Source: Chlorops oryzae (taxonomy: Eukaryota; Arthropoda; Insecta; Diptera; Chloropidae). From it: a DNA stretch of 64,000 nt. A program made the position numbers and the translations under genes. Positions 21,087 to 31,399 of the stretch are shown here, piece by piece; positions within the stretch are counted from its first letter, which is position 1, and every line of letters begins with the position of its first letter. The notes below the pieces were generated by a model. The model did not search any database. It was not told the DNA's origin and saw only the letters and a list, made by a program, of their open reading frames with translations. Where the stretch lies: contig CM035806.1 in the NCBI GenBank assembly GCA_020466095.1, positions 66,951,589 through 67,015,588 on the forward strand, in the 5' to 3' direction.

Positions 21087-21352
21087 TGTAGTGCCCCTTG
21101 AAGTTAAAAATGAGTTCGACTTCTTTTTGTGTCAAATCGAGTAAGCCGGGACTGAGGGAAAAATAAATTAACTTTCGAATCGATTTCATTTTAAAAAATA
21201 ATAAGAAATTTGTATTCTTGATTATTAATAAAAATAAATAAAAAAAGTATCAATCTTTCTTTTTAATAAAAGAAATAGTAGTCCTTCTCGCTAATCAAAC
21301 CAGCCTCAGAGTGTGTTCCTGAAAGGATCCGATAAACTCCGAAGAACTAAAT
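21087..21352 (+). repeat. 5' LTR of retrotransposon 2
   Basis: Begins TGTAGTGCCCC and ends AAGAACTAAAT. Same length as the 3' LTR and about 98% alike by eye. Confidence 0.88.
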
Positions 21353-21370
21353 TGGTGACCCCGACGTGAT
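21353..21370 (+). promoter_or_regulatory. Primer-binding site, tRNA-Trp
   Basis: TGGTGACCCCGACGTGAT directly follows the 5' LTR. It is complementary to the 3' end of animal tRNA-Trp and is the well-known tRNA-Trp primer-binding sequence used by several retroelements. Confidence 0.85.
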
Positions 21371-21382
21371 TCGAAATACAGG

Positions 21383-22252
21383 ATGCCGGTCGTTAACTCC
21401 GACGAGGAGGCGCAAGGCGATGGAACCCAACGTAACTCGGGGGCAGCACAAGCACTACCTATTGCAAGTACTAACCGCCCGCCTCAGCAGAGCGGCCTTA
21501 TAAATCGTGTAACAGTGAAAGTACCACCATTTTGGACAGACCATCCAGAAATTTGGTTAGCGCACGTCGAAGCGCAGTTTGCTTTGGCAGCAGTTGTTAG
21601 TGACACTTGCAAATTTAACACCATCGTCACTGTTTTGGACTCTAACGTGTTATCGCAAGTTCGCGATGCTGTTTTGTGTCCACCTGAAAATGGCAAGTAC
21701 GACAATTTAAAGCAGCGAATTTCCGAACGCTATTGTGAGAGCGAGCAAAAGAAAACGCAAAGATTGCTGTCGGAAATCGATTTGGGCAACAAAAGACCTA
21801 CGCAACTTCTCGGCGAGTTAAGCTCTCTCGCTAAAGATAAGGTCACAAACGATTTCCTGAAATCCCTCTGGTTGCAGCGTCTGCCATCAACAGTCCGAGC
21901 GATCCTGCAAGCTTCTGAAGCAAACTTACCGGAGCTTGCAAAACTCGCTGATAAAATTATGGAAGTCGGCGACTACCAAATGTGTGCTAAGGTGACGGTT
22001 GAAGGTCAAAACACGCCCGGCGCAACAGACATTAGTTCTCGCGTCAGCGAGCTGGAGAAGCAAATCAACAAATTAGTTATGGGTAACAGTTACAACAAGC
22101 GACGCTCGCGATCAACTTCTCGCAGACGATCCTTCGACAAGGAGAATAAGCGAAATGAGACGAAGGACAACTTATGCTGGTATCATTTTAAGTTTGGAGA
22201 CAAGGCTCAAAAATGTCGTGAGCCTCGTATTCATTTTAGTTCAAAAAACTAA
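21383..22252 (+). CDS. Gag protein (289 aa)
   Basis: Starts at ATG 21383 just after the primer site. The capsid-like part reads PPFWTDHPEIWLAHVEAQFA, FNTIVTVLDSNVLSQVRD, YDNLKQRISERYCESEQKK and LPELAKLADKIME, the hallmark of the small Gag of this retrotransposon lineage. A basic R/S-rich stretch (about residues 235-262) is followed by the nucleocapsid finger CWYHFKFGDKAQKCREPR. Relatives have C-x2-H-x9-C-x3-C; here the last cysteine is arginine (CGT). The ORF ends in TAA at 22250-22252, immediately after the heptamer A AAA AAC, so it is normally terminated but about to be bypassed by frameshifting into pol. Confidence 0.9.
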   Translation: MPVVNSDEEAQGDGTQRNSGAAQALPIASTNRPPQQSGLINRVTVKVPPFWTDHPEIWLAHVEAQFALAAVVSDTCKFNTIVTVLDSNVLSQVRDAVLCPPENGKYDNLKQRISERYCESEQKKTQRLLSEIDLGNKRPTQLLGELSSLAKDKVTNDFLKSLWLQRLPSTVRAILQASEANLPELAKLADKIMEVGDYQMCAKVTVEGQNTPGATDISSRVSELEKQINKLVMGNSYNKRRSRSTSRRRSFDKENKRNETKDNLCWYHFKFGDKAQKCREPRIHFSSKN

Positions 22253-22302
22253 TTACGCCTTTTGATCAAGCGACCACATCAAAAGCATTCTGTCAGGTCG
22301 CT
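22243..22302 (+). promoter_or_regulatory. Programmed -1 frameshift signal: slippery heptamer plus H-type pseudoknot
   Basis: The slippery site A AAA AAC (22243-22249) is in the correct phase for gag and directly precedes its stop. After a 9-nt spacer, CTTTTGAT (22259-22266) pairs with ATCAAAAG (22278-22285). AGCGACC (22269-22275), in the loop of that stem, pairs with GGTCGCT (22296-22302) downstream. Stems are 8 and 7 bp, and the loops are 2, 2 and 10 nt. Slipping back one base enters the pol frame, which is open from just after the TAG at 22237-22239. Confidence 0.82.
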
Positions 22303-22308
22303 CGTCTA

Positions 22309-25300
22309 ATGGTCCGCGACAATAACTCAAAACTGAATTTCCTAATCGACACTGGCGCGGACATATCAGTCCTGCTTAAGTCTCGCAACAAATGCACAGC
22401 ACAACCAAATGGTAAAAAATTATACGCCGCAAATGGATCGCCCATTCAAACATACGGTGAAGAAAGAATTCGACTGTCTCTTGGATTAAGACGCGACTTC
22501 ACGTGGACGTTTATCGTCGCAGAAGTCAACTCTCCCATCCTCGGATCGGACTTCGTAAAGTACTACGATTTATTGGTCGACATTAACAGGAACAGGCTTA
22601 TTGAAAGGAAGACGTTACTGGAATCGATAGGAGTGCCCAAAATTACAGCCGCTCCGCGAATTTTAGTCTACAACGTGAGTGATCACTATGCCCACCTTTT
22701 GCATGAGTATAAGGACCTTGCACTGATCAATATGGGCAAACGTACGACCGAATCCAAGGTCACACACCACATAAGCACAAAGGGAGCACCGGTGTTTGCG
22801 CGTGCCAGACGACTCCCCAGTGATAAATTACAGGCAGCAAGAAAGGAATTTCAGTACATGATGGAAAAGGGGATTTGCCGTCCATCCAAAAGCAATTGGG
22901 CCAGCCCCTTACATTTGGTAAAAAAATCAAATGGGGACTGGCGACCGTGTGGCGATTTTCGTGCCCTGAACAACATCGCCGTGCCGGATAGGTATCCGAT
23001 TCCGTATCTGCACGATGTAACTACGATTTTGCACAACAGAGCAATTTTTTCAACGATCGATTTACAAAAGGCATACCACCAAATTCCGGTTGAGCCTTCA
23101 GACATTCCAAAGACCGCGATAGTAACCCCATTCGGGTTGTTTGAATTTTTGTACATGACGTTTGGGTTAAGAAATGCTGCTCAAACGTTTCAGCGATATA
23201 TGAATGAAACTCTCAGCGGGCTAGACTTTGTTTTTTGCTATATCGACGACATTCTTATCGCGTCAACATCTGAAGCCGAGCATGAGCACCATGTGCGAAC
23301 CGTGTTCGACCGCCTGCGAAAAGCAAAACTCGTAATAAACGTTGATAAGTGCCAGTTTGGGAAGCAAAGAGTAACGCTTCTCGGCCACCAAATAAGCGCA
23401 CAAGGTCTACAACCTCCAGAGGAAAAGGTAGAGGCTATCCGAAACTTCACGCAACCGCGAACCGTTAAGGAGTTAAAAAAATTCTTAGGAATGATAAACT
23501 TTTACCGTCCATTTATACCACGAGCAGTAAGAAATCAGAGTTTTTTGCAACAGCTAATACCAGGAAACCGAAAAAACGATAATCGTACACTCGCCTGGAC
23601 GCCAGAAGCAGTCACGGCATTCGAGAACTGCAAGAATGATCTATCAAACGCTACGATGCTAAGTTATATGGCACCAAATGCTGCATTAACGTTGACAACA
23701 GACGCCTCTGACGACGCCGTTGGTGGAGTCTTGCATCAAATTGTCGATGGAAGTGTCCAACCACTTGGTTTTTATTCCCGGAAATTAACCCCAGCTCAGC
23801 GAAACTATAGCGCATACGACCGAGAGCTCACTGCTTTATTTCAAGCTGTACAACACTTTAGACACGCATTAGAGGGAAGAGAATTCGTGATATACACGGA
23901 TCATAAGCCACTTATTTTCGCTTTTAAGCAAAGAGCGGAGAAGGCATCACCACGAAGGGTACGTCAACTCGACTACATAAGCCAGTTTAGTACGGACATT
24001 CGACATCTACCGGGATCGGACAACAATGTTGCTGATTTTCTGTCACGCATCAACACCCTTCAATCACAGATCAATTTCGAAGAGATGGCAAGGCTGCAAG
24101 AAGAAGATGAGCAACTCCAAGAATTGTTGCGAGGCGGGAAAAACATTTCTGTGGAATTGCAAAGGTTGTCGATTCCAGATTCTACGAAAGAGCTGTATTG
24201 CCACGTTATCCGGAAAAAGATTAAACCATACGTTCCGCATCTAATGCGTCAGGAGGTCATCCGGAAAATTCACTCCTTATCACATCCAGGTATCAAAGCA
24301 ACAAAAAAATTGATCTGTGAACGTTTCTTTTGGCCTTCCATGTCTACAGATATTGCCCATTTTGTGCGAGCATGCATCCCATGTCAGAAAGCTAAGATTC
24401 ATCGACATACAAAAGCACCATTAGGAGAGTATGATATAGTGGACTCCCGATTTGCGCACATCAACATTGACATTGTAGGGCCGTTGCCAAGTTCAAACGG
24501 ATATCGTTATTGCCTGACATGCGTGGATAGATTCTCACGATGGCCGGTTGCCGTACCACTTATGGAGATCACAGCTGAAGCCGTTGCAGGTGCCCTAGTT
24601 AGTCAATGGATTTCAGTATATGGTGTGCCGAAGAAGATAACAACCGATTTGGGACGGCAGTTTGAATCACAGGTTTTCCGAGAGCTCACAAGAATCCTTG
24701 GTATAAACCATCTCCGCACAACGGCATATCATCCGCAGTCTAACGGAATGGTCGAACGCTGGCATCGAGCTTTAAAATCCGCGATTAAATGTTGCGAAAC
24801 GAATGAATGGACAACGTCACTACCTCTGATATTATTGGGCATGAGAGCTACAGTCAAGAGTGACATCGGGGCATGTCCAGCTGAATTAGTCTTCGGAACA
24901 CCAGTATGTTTACCAGGGGAATTCTTCGTCGAACGAAACAGCAACATCAGTGAATCAGACTTCGTCAAAGCTCTCCGCAAAGCCATGTCTAATTTGCCGA
25001 TACTGAAACCATCTCGACATAATATCGAAAAAAGTTTTGTACAGCCTGCTCTGAAGGTCTGTAAGTATGTCTTTGTAAGAGTAGACAGAGTACGAACACC
25101 TTTAGAGTACAACTACGAGGGTCCGTTCAAAGTTGTATCAAGAAGCGACAAGTGCTTTACCATAAAGGTGCGTCAAAAAGCCTCGAAGATTTGTATTGAT
25201 CGACTCAAAGCCGCTTACATATTCAACGACATTCCAGCAGGAGAAAAAAAACAACCCAACACCAAGGAAAGTTACGAATACAAAGCACCAGACGAAACCA

Positions 25301-25377
25301 ACACGAATTCATCCGAAGAGAAACCTAAACCCCGCGTTACTGCATCCGGAAGGCGTGTTCGATTTCCTGCCAAATAG
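22309..25377 (+). CDS. Pol polyprotein: protease, RT, RNase H, integrase
   Basis: Expressed in the -1 frame from gag; the frame is open from 22240 and the first ATG is at 22309. The protease has FLIDTGADISVL (D14-T-G). The RT has YPIPYLHDVTTIL, FSTIDLQKAYHQIPV and the intact catalytic YIDD (residues 311-314). RNase H shows TTDASDDAVGG, YDRELTALFQAV and YTDHKPL. The integrase has HSLSHPGIKATKK with ACIPCQKAK as HHCC finger and catalytic residues in INIDIVGPLP, TTDLGRQFES and HPQSNGMVERWHRALK. A GPY/F-type YEGPFKVV lies near the C-terminus. All domains are complete with no stop, so the enzyme could be functional. No chromodomain was recognised. Confidence 0.95.
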   Translation: MVRDNNSKLNFLIDTGADISVLLKSRNKCTAQPNGKKLYAANGSPIQTYGEERIRLSLGLRRDFTWTFIVAEVNSPILGSDFVKYYDLLVDINRNRLIERKTLLESIGVPKITAAPRILVYNVSDHYAHLLHEYKDLALINMGKRTTESKVTHHISTKGAPVFARARRLPSDKLQAARKEFQYMMEKGICRPSKSNWASPLHLVKKSNGDWRPCGDFRALNNIAVPDRYPIPYLHDVTTILHNRAIFSTIDLQKAYHQIPVEPSDIPKTAIVTPFGLFEFLYMTFGLRNAAQTFQRYMNETLSGLDFVFCYIDDILIASTSEAEHEHHVRTVFDRLRKAKLVINVDKCQFGKQRVTLLGHQISAQGLQPPEEKVEAIRNFTQPRTVKELKKFLGMINFYRPFIPRAVRNQSFLQQLIPGNRKNDNRTLAWTPEAVTAFENCKNDLSNATMLSYMAPNAALTLTTDASDDAVGGVLHQIVDGSVQPLGFYSRKLTPAQRNYSAYDRELTALFQAVQHFRHALEGREFVIYTDHKPLIFAFKQRAEKASPRRVRQLDYISQFSTDIRHLPGSDNNVADFLSRINTLQSQINFEEMARLQEEDEQLQELLRGGKNISVELQRLSIPDSTKELYCHVIRKKIKPYVPHLMRQEVIRKIHSLSHPGIKATKKLICERFFWPSMSTDIAHFVRACIPCQKAKIHRHTKAPLGEYDIVDSRFAHINIDIVGPLPSSNGYRYCLTCVDRFSRWPVAVPLMEITAEAVAGALVSQWISVYGVPKKITTDLGRQFESQVFRELTRILGINHLRTTAYHPQSNGMVERWHRALKSAIKCCETNEWTTSLPLILLGMRATVKSDIGACPAELVFGTPVCLPGEFFVERNSNISESDFVKALRKAMSNLPILKPSRHNIEKSFVQPALKVCKYVFVRVDRVRTPLEYNYEGPFKVVSRSDKCFTIKVRQKASKICIDRLKAAYIFNDIPAGEKKQPNTKESYEYKAPDETNTNSSEEKPKPRVTASGRRVRFPAK

Positions 25378-25392
25378 CTTGAACCATTAACT

Positions 25393-25401
25393 AGGGGGGA
25401 G
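25393..25401 (+). promoter_or_regulatory. Polypurine tract
   Basis: AGGGGGGAG lies three bases before the 3' LTR, the expected primer for plus-strand DNA synthesis. Confidence 0.8.
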
Positions 25402-25404
25402 TAT

Positions 25405-25670
25405 TGTAGTGCCCCTCGAAGTTAAAAATGAGTTCGACTTCTTTTTGTGTCAAATCGAGTAAGGCGGGACTGAGGGAAAAATAAATTAACTTTCGAATCG
25501 ATTTCATTTTAAAAAATAATAAGAAATTTGTATTCTTGATTATTAATAAAAACAAATAAAAAAAGTATCAATATTTCTTTTTAATAAAAGAAATAGTAGT
25601 ACTTCTCGCTAATCAAACCAGCCTCAGAGTGTGTTCCTGAAAGGATCCGATAAACTCCGAAGAACTAAAT
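25405..25670 (+). repeat. 3' LTR of retrotransposon 2
   Basis: Matches the 5' LTR. Differences seen include CCTCGAAG versus CCTTGAAG and AAGGCGG versus AAGCCGG. Confidence 0.88.
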
Positions 25671-26640
25671 ATTCATTTAAAGCATTCTTTCTAATCCCGG
25701 GACCTATCCCAGGATTGGAATTTTGACCATTTTCTTGGAATCCCTAGTACGCATGAACGTACGAAAGGGCAACCAATCTTAATTAAGATTTATGAATCAT
25801 ATCCTCGTTTGTTTTTAATAAGAACGAACGAAAATTTGAGAATTTGATTTAGGTTTTTTTTCGGTTGCCCTATTTATGAATATAAAAAGCATTTTTTTTT
25901 TAAAAAAAAAAACTAATAATATAATTGTTTTCTAAGTAAATATAGAGATATTCATTCATTATCTCAGAAGCCTTGCCGCTCCGTACCTTTTTCTCTATAG
26001 CGGAATAAAAAATTCACTCGCAATTGTACATGCACATACAAACCATCGCAAAAGTATCTATTTAAAAGCGCTATTTGGACAGTAGAAGTTTCAGGACATG
26101 CTTATGGTAATTATTTTGAAGCTTGAAAAGACTTCGATGGAATTTCGTCATTTATAAATTCATTACCTGAATCACTGTAAACATCGAAAACGCTCCATCT
26201 CTTTTTAAGTTATTAGTAATAATTTTTTTTTGTCCGAAATATCTGGCACTGAACCTGTCTTTGAAGGCAGGCTAAATGACTAAATGCTCAGTTTTAAAAA
26301 TGATTCTGAACGAGTGGGGTCTGTGCCGCTTGTTTTCAGAAGAGAAGCTAGTTTTTGTATTTTTATGTTTTTGTTGTACTATACACGAACATTTTTCGGA
26401 CGTTTGTCTGTAGTGGTGGTCATCCCTGCTCTTATCGCACTCATATCTGACTCTTTTTTCCGATCATATAAGAGCCATATATGAATTCTATCGCACTCAT
26501 ATTTATGAGTTTAAAAAGACTCAAAAATTTTGAGTGATATTTATAATCGTATGCAGTAAAAATATTTATTGAATAATGCACACACATTTCTCGATTTTTA
26601 CTTTTTTATAATTTCAAATATTATATTTTTTTCAATGTTC
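25671..26640. other. No recognisable gene
   Basis: AT-rich. Short open frames near 26284 have no recognisable domain. Confidence 0.5.
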
Positions 26641-26720
26641 AAATCTCTTCTCCTGTTTGGGGTTTGAACCTCGGAACTCTCGCTTTCTAGTCATGTCCTT
26701 ACCCATGACACCATGTTAGC
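26641..26720 (-). repeat. tRNA-like head (SINE family with ACTAGAAAGCGAGAGTTC core)
   Basis: On the minus strand, TGGTGTCATGGGTAAGGA resembles an A box and GAGGTTCAAACC (26661-26672) a B box. The linking ACTAGAAAGCGAGAGTTCC is shared with 62415-62470 (minus) and, diverged, with 47560-47600 (plus). It does not fold as a full tRNA by eye. Confidence 0.55.
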
Positions 26721-26789
26721 TAAAACGAAAGTCAGGGATTTTTTTCGTTAATAAGCTCAAATTCAAATTTATTGTATTTTTCGTATTTT

Positions 26790-26985
26790 CGACATATTTC
26801 TGATTCATATAGGACTCATAAATATGAGCCCCCTATTTGCGACAAATTTCTGACTTGTTTCACACTCCGAAATATGAGCCTCTTATTTTCGTCATATCTC
26901 TGACTCATTTTGGACTCCGAATTATGAGGCTCTTATATTACATATATTTCAGACTCATTTCGGACTCATATTTCGGAACACGCAG
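26790..26985 (+). repeat. Imperfect ~51-bp tandem repeats (TGACTCATTT/GGACTC words)
   Basis: Three degenerate units each read roughly ATTTCTGACTCATTTCGGACT then CGAAATATGAGCCTCTTAT. They are non-coding. Related GACTCATA words lie at 26440-26520 on the other side of the tRNA-like head. Confidence 0.55.
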
Positions 26986-27924
26986 AAAATGTTTGCTGGG
27001 AACACGTGAAAGCATATATTTAAAATATATTCTTTAATATACATAAATAAAAAAGACTGAACGAAAAACGAAGAAAAATATGTTGGAGGGAAAGAGCCTT
27101 TTCTGTTGCACGAAATTTAATAAGCGAAAAAATATGCATGCTCAGCTATAATGATAATGCAATCAATCAAATAATGTTTTTGTATTCAAATATGGAAATG
27201 AATAAATAAATAAAATTCATGTGTATCGCACAGTATGTTTTTTTTTTTAACATTTAGTTTATTTATTGTATCACTCCTATGGAAAAGGAGTCCAGCAATA
27301 ATTTTTAAAGTCTTACACCTAATCAACTTAGTTATAAATCACAAAGCATATCTCGAATATACGTAATTTGTGGATCATCGCGGGCCTCGGCTGCTAGGAT
27401 CTAGGCTTTGGTGATGTATGGAGGAGCACACGTAATTGAGTTGGTGTTGTAGAGCAATGGAGCTCAGTAAATAGAAGTGCAATGGATTGCTTGCGCGAAT
27501 TTCGATTTTAAATAGGTGGGAAAGCTATGTTGTTTGAAGTGCATGGATTGCACGCAGGAACACAGTATTTAAAAATGTTTTTAATTTGTTATGCAAAGTT
27601 TTTTTAAATACAAGGAAAGAAAATTTCACAATATTTGATTTGCCTTTATAATAGATTTCAAATCAAATTTTGTATACATATTGCTACTTGTAATTGTAAT
27701 TGAAGATTTTTCCATTACAATTACTTACAAGTCATTGTAATTTGTAATTGTAATTGAAGACTTTTCAATTACAACTACAAGTAATTGTAATGGAAAAATT
27801 GTCAATTACAATTAAAATTTGTAATTGAAAAAACTTCAATTAAAATTTGTAATTGTAATTATAAAAAAATTACTTAGATATATACACATATATCTATTAA
27901 ATAATTAATAATTTTAATAACTGT
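26986..27924. other. No gene; simple-sequence tract
   Basis: 27680-27880 is an irregular run of TTGTAATTGTAATTGAAG-type words on both strands. The rest is AT-rich and unrecognised. Confidence 0.5.
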
Positions 27925-28247
27925 GGATATGACATTGAGTCAGTAGCTCTATGGGGAAACCTAAGATCCGTCACCCTACGACTGATCATTGAGGCACCGC
28001 TGAAGATAAAAAGGGAAGGTAGGCTCCATCCGTATGGAGGGGACTCCAAGTTGAACAAAAATATGCATCTAACGGTATAATTAATGGATTGTTGACCAGA
28101 CCGCCAATCTGTCTCGCACGGCTCTGCTTTGAGACAAATAGCTCATTTTGCCTTTGATAGTAAAAAACACTCTTACTTTGTGGGGAATCGAACCCTCATC
28201 CGTCGGATTACAAATCAAGCACACTACCCCCTAAACTACCGACGGCC
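27925..28247 (-). repeat. tRNA-derived SINE
   Basis: On the minus strand the head starts GCCGTCGGTAGTTTAGGGGG and has the B box GGTTCGATTCC (28184-28194) inside GAGGGTTCGATTCCCCAC. A body of about 250 bp follows (AAGCAGAGCCGTGCGAGACA, then GGAGTCCCCTCCATACGGAT). It is a different head and body from the SINE at 28903. Confidence 0.65.
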
Positions 28248-28864
28248 TTGTATTGTTCAACTTCATAATATTATAATAAAATCAACTGTGCACTGAGGAC
28301 CCACATACCTACCTGTCGTATACGTAACGTTCAATCGTATGCTCGCACAGTACCAAATATCCACGTTTAAAAAAATTAAAAATGCAGTTTTTTGCTTACA
28401 ACTTTCACATTTGTCATCCGATCGTCGAGTTCTGTGGCTTTAAATGTTCGTTACGGTTTTCGCAAAAACTGTTATGCCTAATATTGGGAAAATTTGCTCT
28501 GCGAAGATATGGCTCGATAATTAAGTGAAAAAAGTGAAAATATGAGCGAGAAATGGCCTTTCTGATTTCATAGGAGCCACAATTATAGTCATAGGCTGGC
28601 GTTTAGGCACTTAAAATTTGCGCACGGTCTCCACCATTCCAAATTAGGTCTATGCGCTTTCTTATACGGTAATTGAGTTATGGCTCTAAATATGGGGCAA
28701 AGTAGAGAAAATTTTGACTTTTTTCACATTTTGGGCCATATCTCGGAAACGCTACTTAAATCCATCAAACCAATGACCTTTTTAGAATGAGGGAGCCCTA
28801 AGCTAACATAAAATAACCATTAAAAAAAGTGTCGAAACGCTGTAGCGTTGTGTTATTTTTGTTT
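28248..28864. other. No recognisable gene
   Basis: Unrecognised sequence of moderate complexity. No ORF or repeat structure stands out. Confidence 0.45.
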
Positions 28865-28902
28865 TTTACAGAAACAGATTTATTGATCTGATTGTCTGAT
28901 TT

Positions 28903-29150
28903 GTGGCTCTGGGATAGCGTAGGGGATGCATGCTATGCTCTTGATCCCAGGGTCCGAGGTTCGATTCCCGGCACAGGCGAAATGGAGTGTAATGTTCCAA
29001 GCCTAGCACTGGTTTTTCAAAAATCGCATGTTAGGGGCACACTACATAAAAAGACATACACACGCACAAACACAAGAAAAAACTAATTGTGGTATCACAA
29101 TGGGCCGATAAACGGCCTAAGTGGCATCCACTTCAACCAACCAACCAACC
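28903..29150 (+). mobile_element. tRNA-derived SINE with 12-bp target duplication
   Basis: ATTGTCTGATTT lies at 28891-28902 and 29151-29162. The head has TGGCTCTGGGATAGCG (A-box-like) and GGTTCGATTCC (28958-28968). The body contains GTGGTATCACAATGGGCCGA and CCTAAGTGGC, and the tail is CAACCAACCAACCAACC. About 248 bp, so Pol III transcription and LINE-driven insertion are likely. Confidence 0.88.
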
Positions 29151-30423
29151 ATTGTCTGATTTAAAACAAGCAGCTCATAGTTGACAGAATTGGTCGGTAG
29201 ATTGTGTGAGGCTGGTTTTTTTTTTTTGTAGAAACATAAGTAAATACTTTATTTGAATATATTTTCTTAATTGTTTTGGTATTTAATGTTTTTGACTAAA
29301 GGGAACGCATAAAAATGCGACTCAGGCTTCTATACTAGTTGAGGTTATGGAAAACCACCCGGGCATGGCCAAGGGGCTTACTTAGCGGGACAAACCGCTT
29401 GTGGACTTGTTATGGCAGCAACTTGTGGTGTCGTTAAATCCTGCAGACCCACCCACAAAAGACGTAATCATCCACCCGATTATTTAGCTCATTTCTTTTT
29501 GCAAGCTTCGCAACAGTTTGGCTGCCACCAATAAAGATGACGCACTTAGGACGCATATCGGTTCGTTGTGATACCACGGAAATGGGAAATCAAAAATCAA
29601 AAATCAAAAAAAAAAACAAAATAACCAATTGGGAGTTGAACCCAGCGCTTCTCGCATTGAAATTTGACATCTCAGCAAACTGAGCCACGGGGGCCGCCAA
29701 GATTGACCTAGTTTTTAACACATATTGTAGTTTTTGTTTTTTTTTTTTCTTTATAGCATTTTCAAGTGTCAGGTTTTTCCGTCTTCGAAAATCGATTTTG
29801 CTATCTTCGAAAAAAGCAAAACTGTGTCTATTTCAGGCCCGTGCGCAGGAATTGCCCAAGGGGGGGGTTTTTTTTCTATTAATCAAAACTATTGGTTAAA
29901 AATCAAGAGTAACGATTTCAATGACTTTATTATAACAATTCAGTTTTGGTGAGTTTCATGCAACAAAGAAACCCTTCGAGGTTTAGAAAAAAAGTCTTCC
30001 AAAATCGTTTCCACGTCAATTTCAACCTCACGATGTATATTCTGTGAGACTAGGCCATTTAGTCGATCTTCAGACATAGTCGATCTGATGTACACTCCGT
30101 AAAGACAGGATAGCCTCACTCATTTATCAATGACTTATCGCACCATTTCTGTGCTATTAATATTGCAATCAAAATCATTTCTATGCAATTAGCAAGAGGG
30201 TACCTTCGTTTAATAATGACAAAAATTCCAAGAGGGTGGGTTGACGCAAACCGCATTTTTTCAATTGTCTATCTTGACAGCTACGAAAATGTGCTTTTTA
30301 AAGTGTAAAGTTGAAATAGCCTCATCGCATCGTTCTTACTTTCTGCGTAGCGTTACTTGTTTAAAGTTTACTTTTTTGACTTATTAGTAAAGACGTTTGT
30401 ATTAAATTGCTGAAAAGAAAACA

Positions 30424-30834
30424 ATGGGAAGGAAATCATCGCTAAATGCATCAGAAATTGCGAAAATTAAAGCCTATCACGACGAAGGACTTTCAAACCG
30501 TGCCATAGCCCAAAAAATTGGTCGAAGTCCAAAAGTTGTAAACAATTTTTTAAAAGCTCCTTTGGAATACAAAAAACGCTATAAAGGGAACACGGTTGGA
30601 AAGCTTTCGCCGCAGGACAAACGAAAAATCGCTCGTATTGCATCAAATTCGTCAATGTCTTTAAAGAAGATTGGAGCTGCAGCTGGAGTAGACGTCAGCA
30701 AAGTAACCATAAGTAACGTTATTAAAGCTACAGGAACATTAAAGCGTCGAAAACTCCAGATGAAACCACCTCTGAATGCCACACACAAGGTTAAAAGACT
30801 CCAATTTGCCAACTTATTGCACCCCACACCATAA
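30424..30834 (+). pseudogene. Truncated Tc1-like transposase, left arm
   Basis: Starts MGRKSSLNASEIAKIKAYHD. The N-terminal paired-type helix-turn-helix pair is present (GLSNRAIAQKIGRSPKVV; SMSLKKIGAAAGVDVSKVTI). The frame leaves the gene at the arm end (KRLQFAN) and stops after a few junction residues. No DDE domain is present in this arm. Confidence 0.85.
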
Positions 30835-31399
30835 CTCCTCCTTCTCTGCTGTGATGACGGCTTAAAAATTTTTGTTCTTTGCGTATGTCATGGAAATAAT
30901 AATTAAAACCATCAGGCCCGTCCAGGTTGAAGCGTTTTTCGTCAGAAAAAATCACTTTGCGCCAATCATTATCGTTTTGCGTTTGTTGTACAATCCACGG
31001 CATATGATCTTTGGCAAATTGGAGTCTTTTAACCTTGTGTGTGGCATTCAGAGGTGGTTTCTTCTGGAGTTTTCGACGCTTTAATGTTCCTGTAGCTTTA
31101 ATAACGTTACTTATGGTTACTTTGCTGACGTCTACTCCAGCTGCAGCTCCAATCTTCTTTAAAGACATTGACGAATTTGATGCAATACGAGCGATTTTTC
31201 GTTTGTCCTGCGGCGAAAGCTTTCCAACCGTGTTCCCTTTATAGCGTTTTTTGTATTCCAAAGGAGCTTTTAAAAAATTGTTTACAACTTTTGGACTTCG
31301 ACCAATTTTTTGGGCTATGGCACGGTTTGAAAGTCCTTCGTCGTGATAGGCTTTAATTTTCGCAATTTCTGATGCATTTAGCGATGATTTCCTTCCCAT
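30791..31399 (-). pseudogene. Truncated Tc1-like transposase, right arm
   Basis: Same N-terminus as the left arm, extended through the spacer: KDHMPWIVQQTQNDNDW, then VIFSDEKRFNLDGPDG with the first catalytic Asp, and GGVMVWGAIS. It then hits the inversion junction and stops. The second and third catalytic residues are missing, so no active enzyme is made. Confidence 0.87.

Larger units (their letters stand above)
21087..25670 (+). mobile_element. LTR retrotransposon 2 (Gypsy, CsRn1/Kabuki-like), complete, 4.6 kb
   Basis: 266-bp LTRs at 21087-21352 and 25405-25670 differ at about five positions. A tRNA-Trp primer site, gag, pol (protease-RT-RNase H-integrase) and a polypurine tract are all present. 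The tRNA-Trp primer and the CHC-type Gag finger fit the CsRn1/Kabuki lineage. No envelope gene. No clean target duplication could be defined at the AT-rich borders. Confidence 0.93.

Noticed and set aside
28170..28247. Functional tRNA gene
   Set aside because: The B box is good but the acceptor and anticodon stems do not close by eye, and a SINE body follows.
30424..31399. Two separate Tc1 transposons in opposite orientation
   Set aside because: Only one pair of TIRs and one TA duplication exist; the two gene fragments are arms of a single palindrome.
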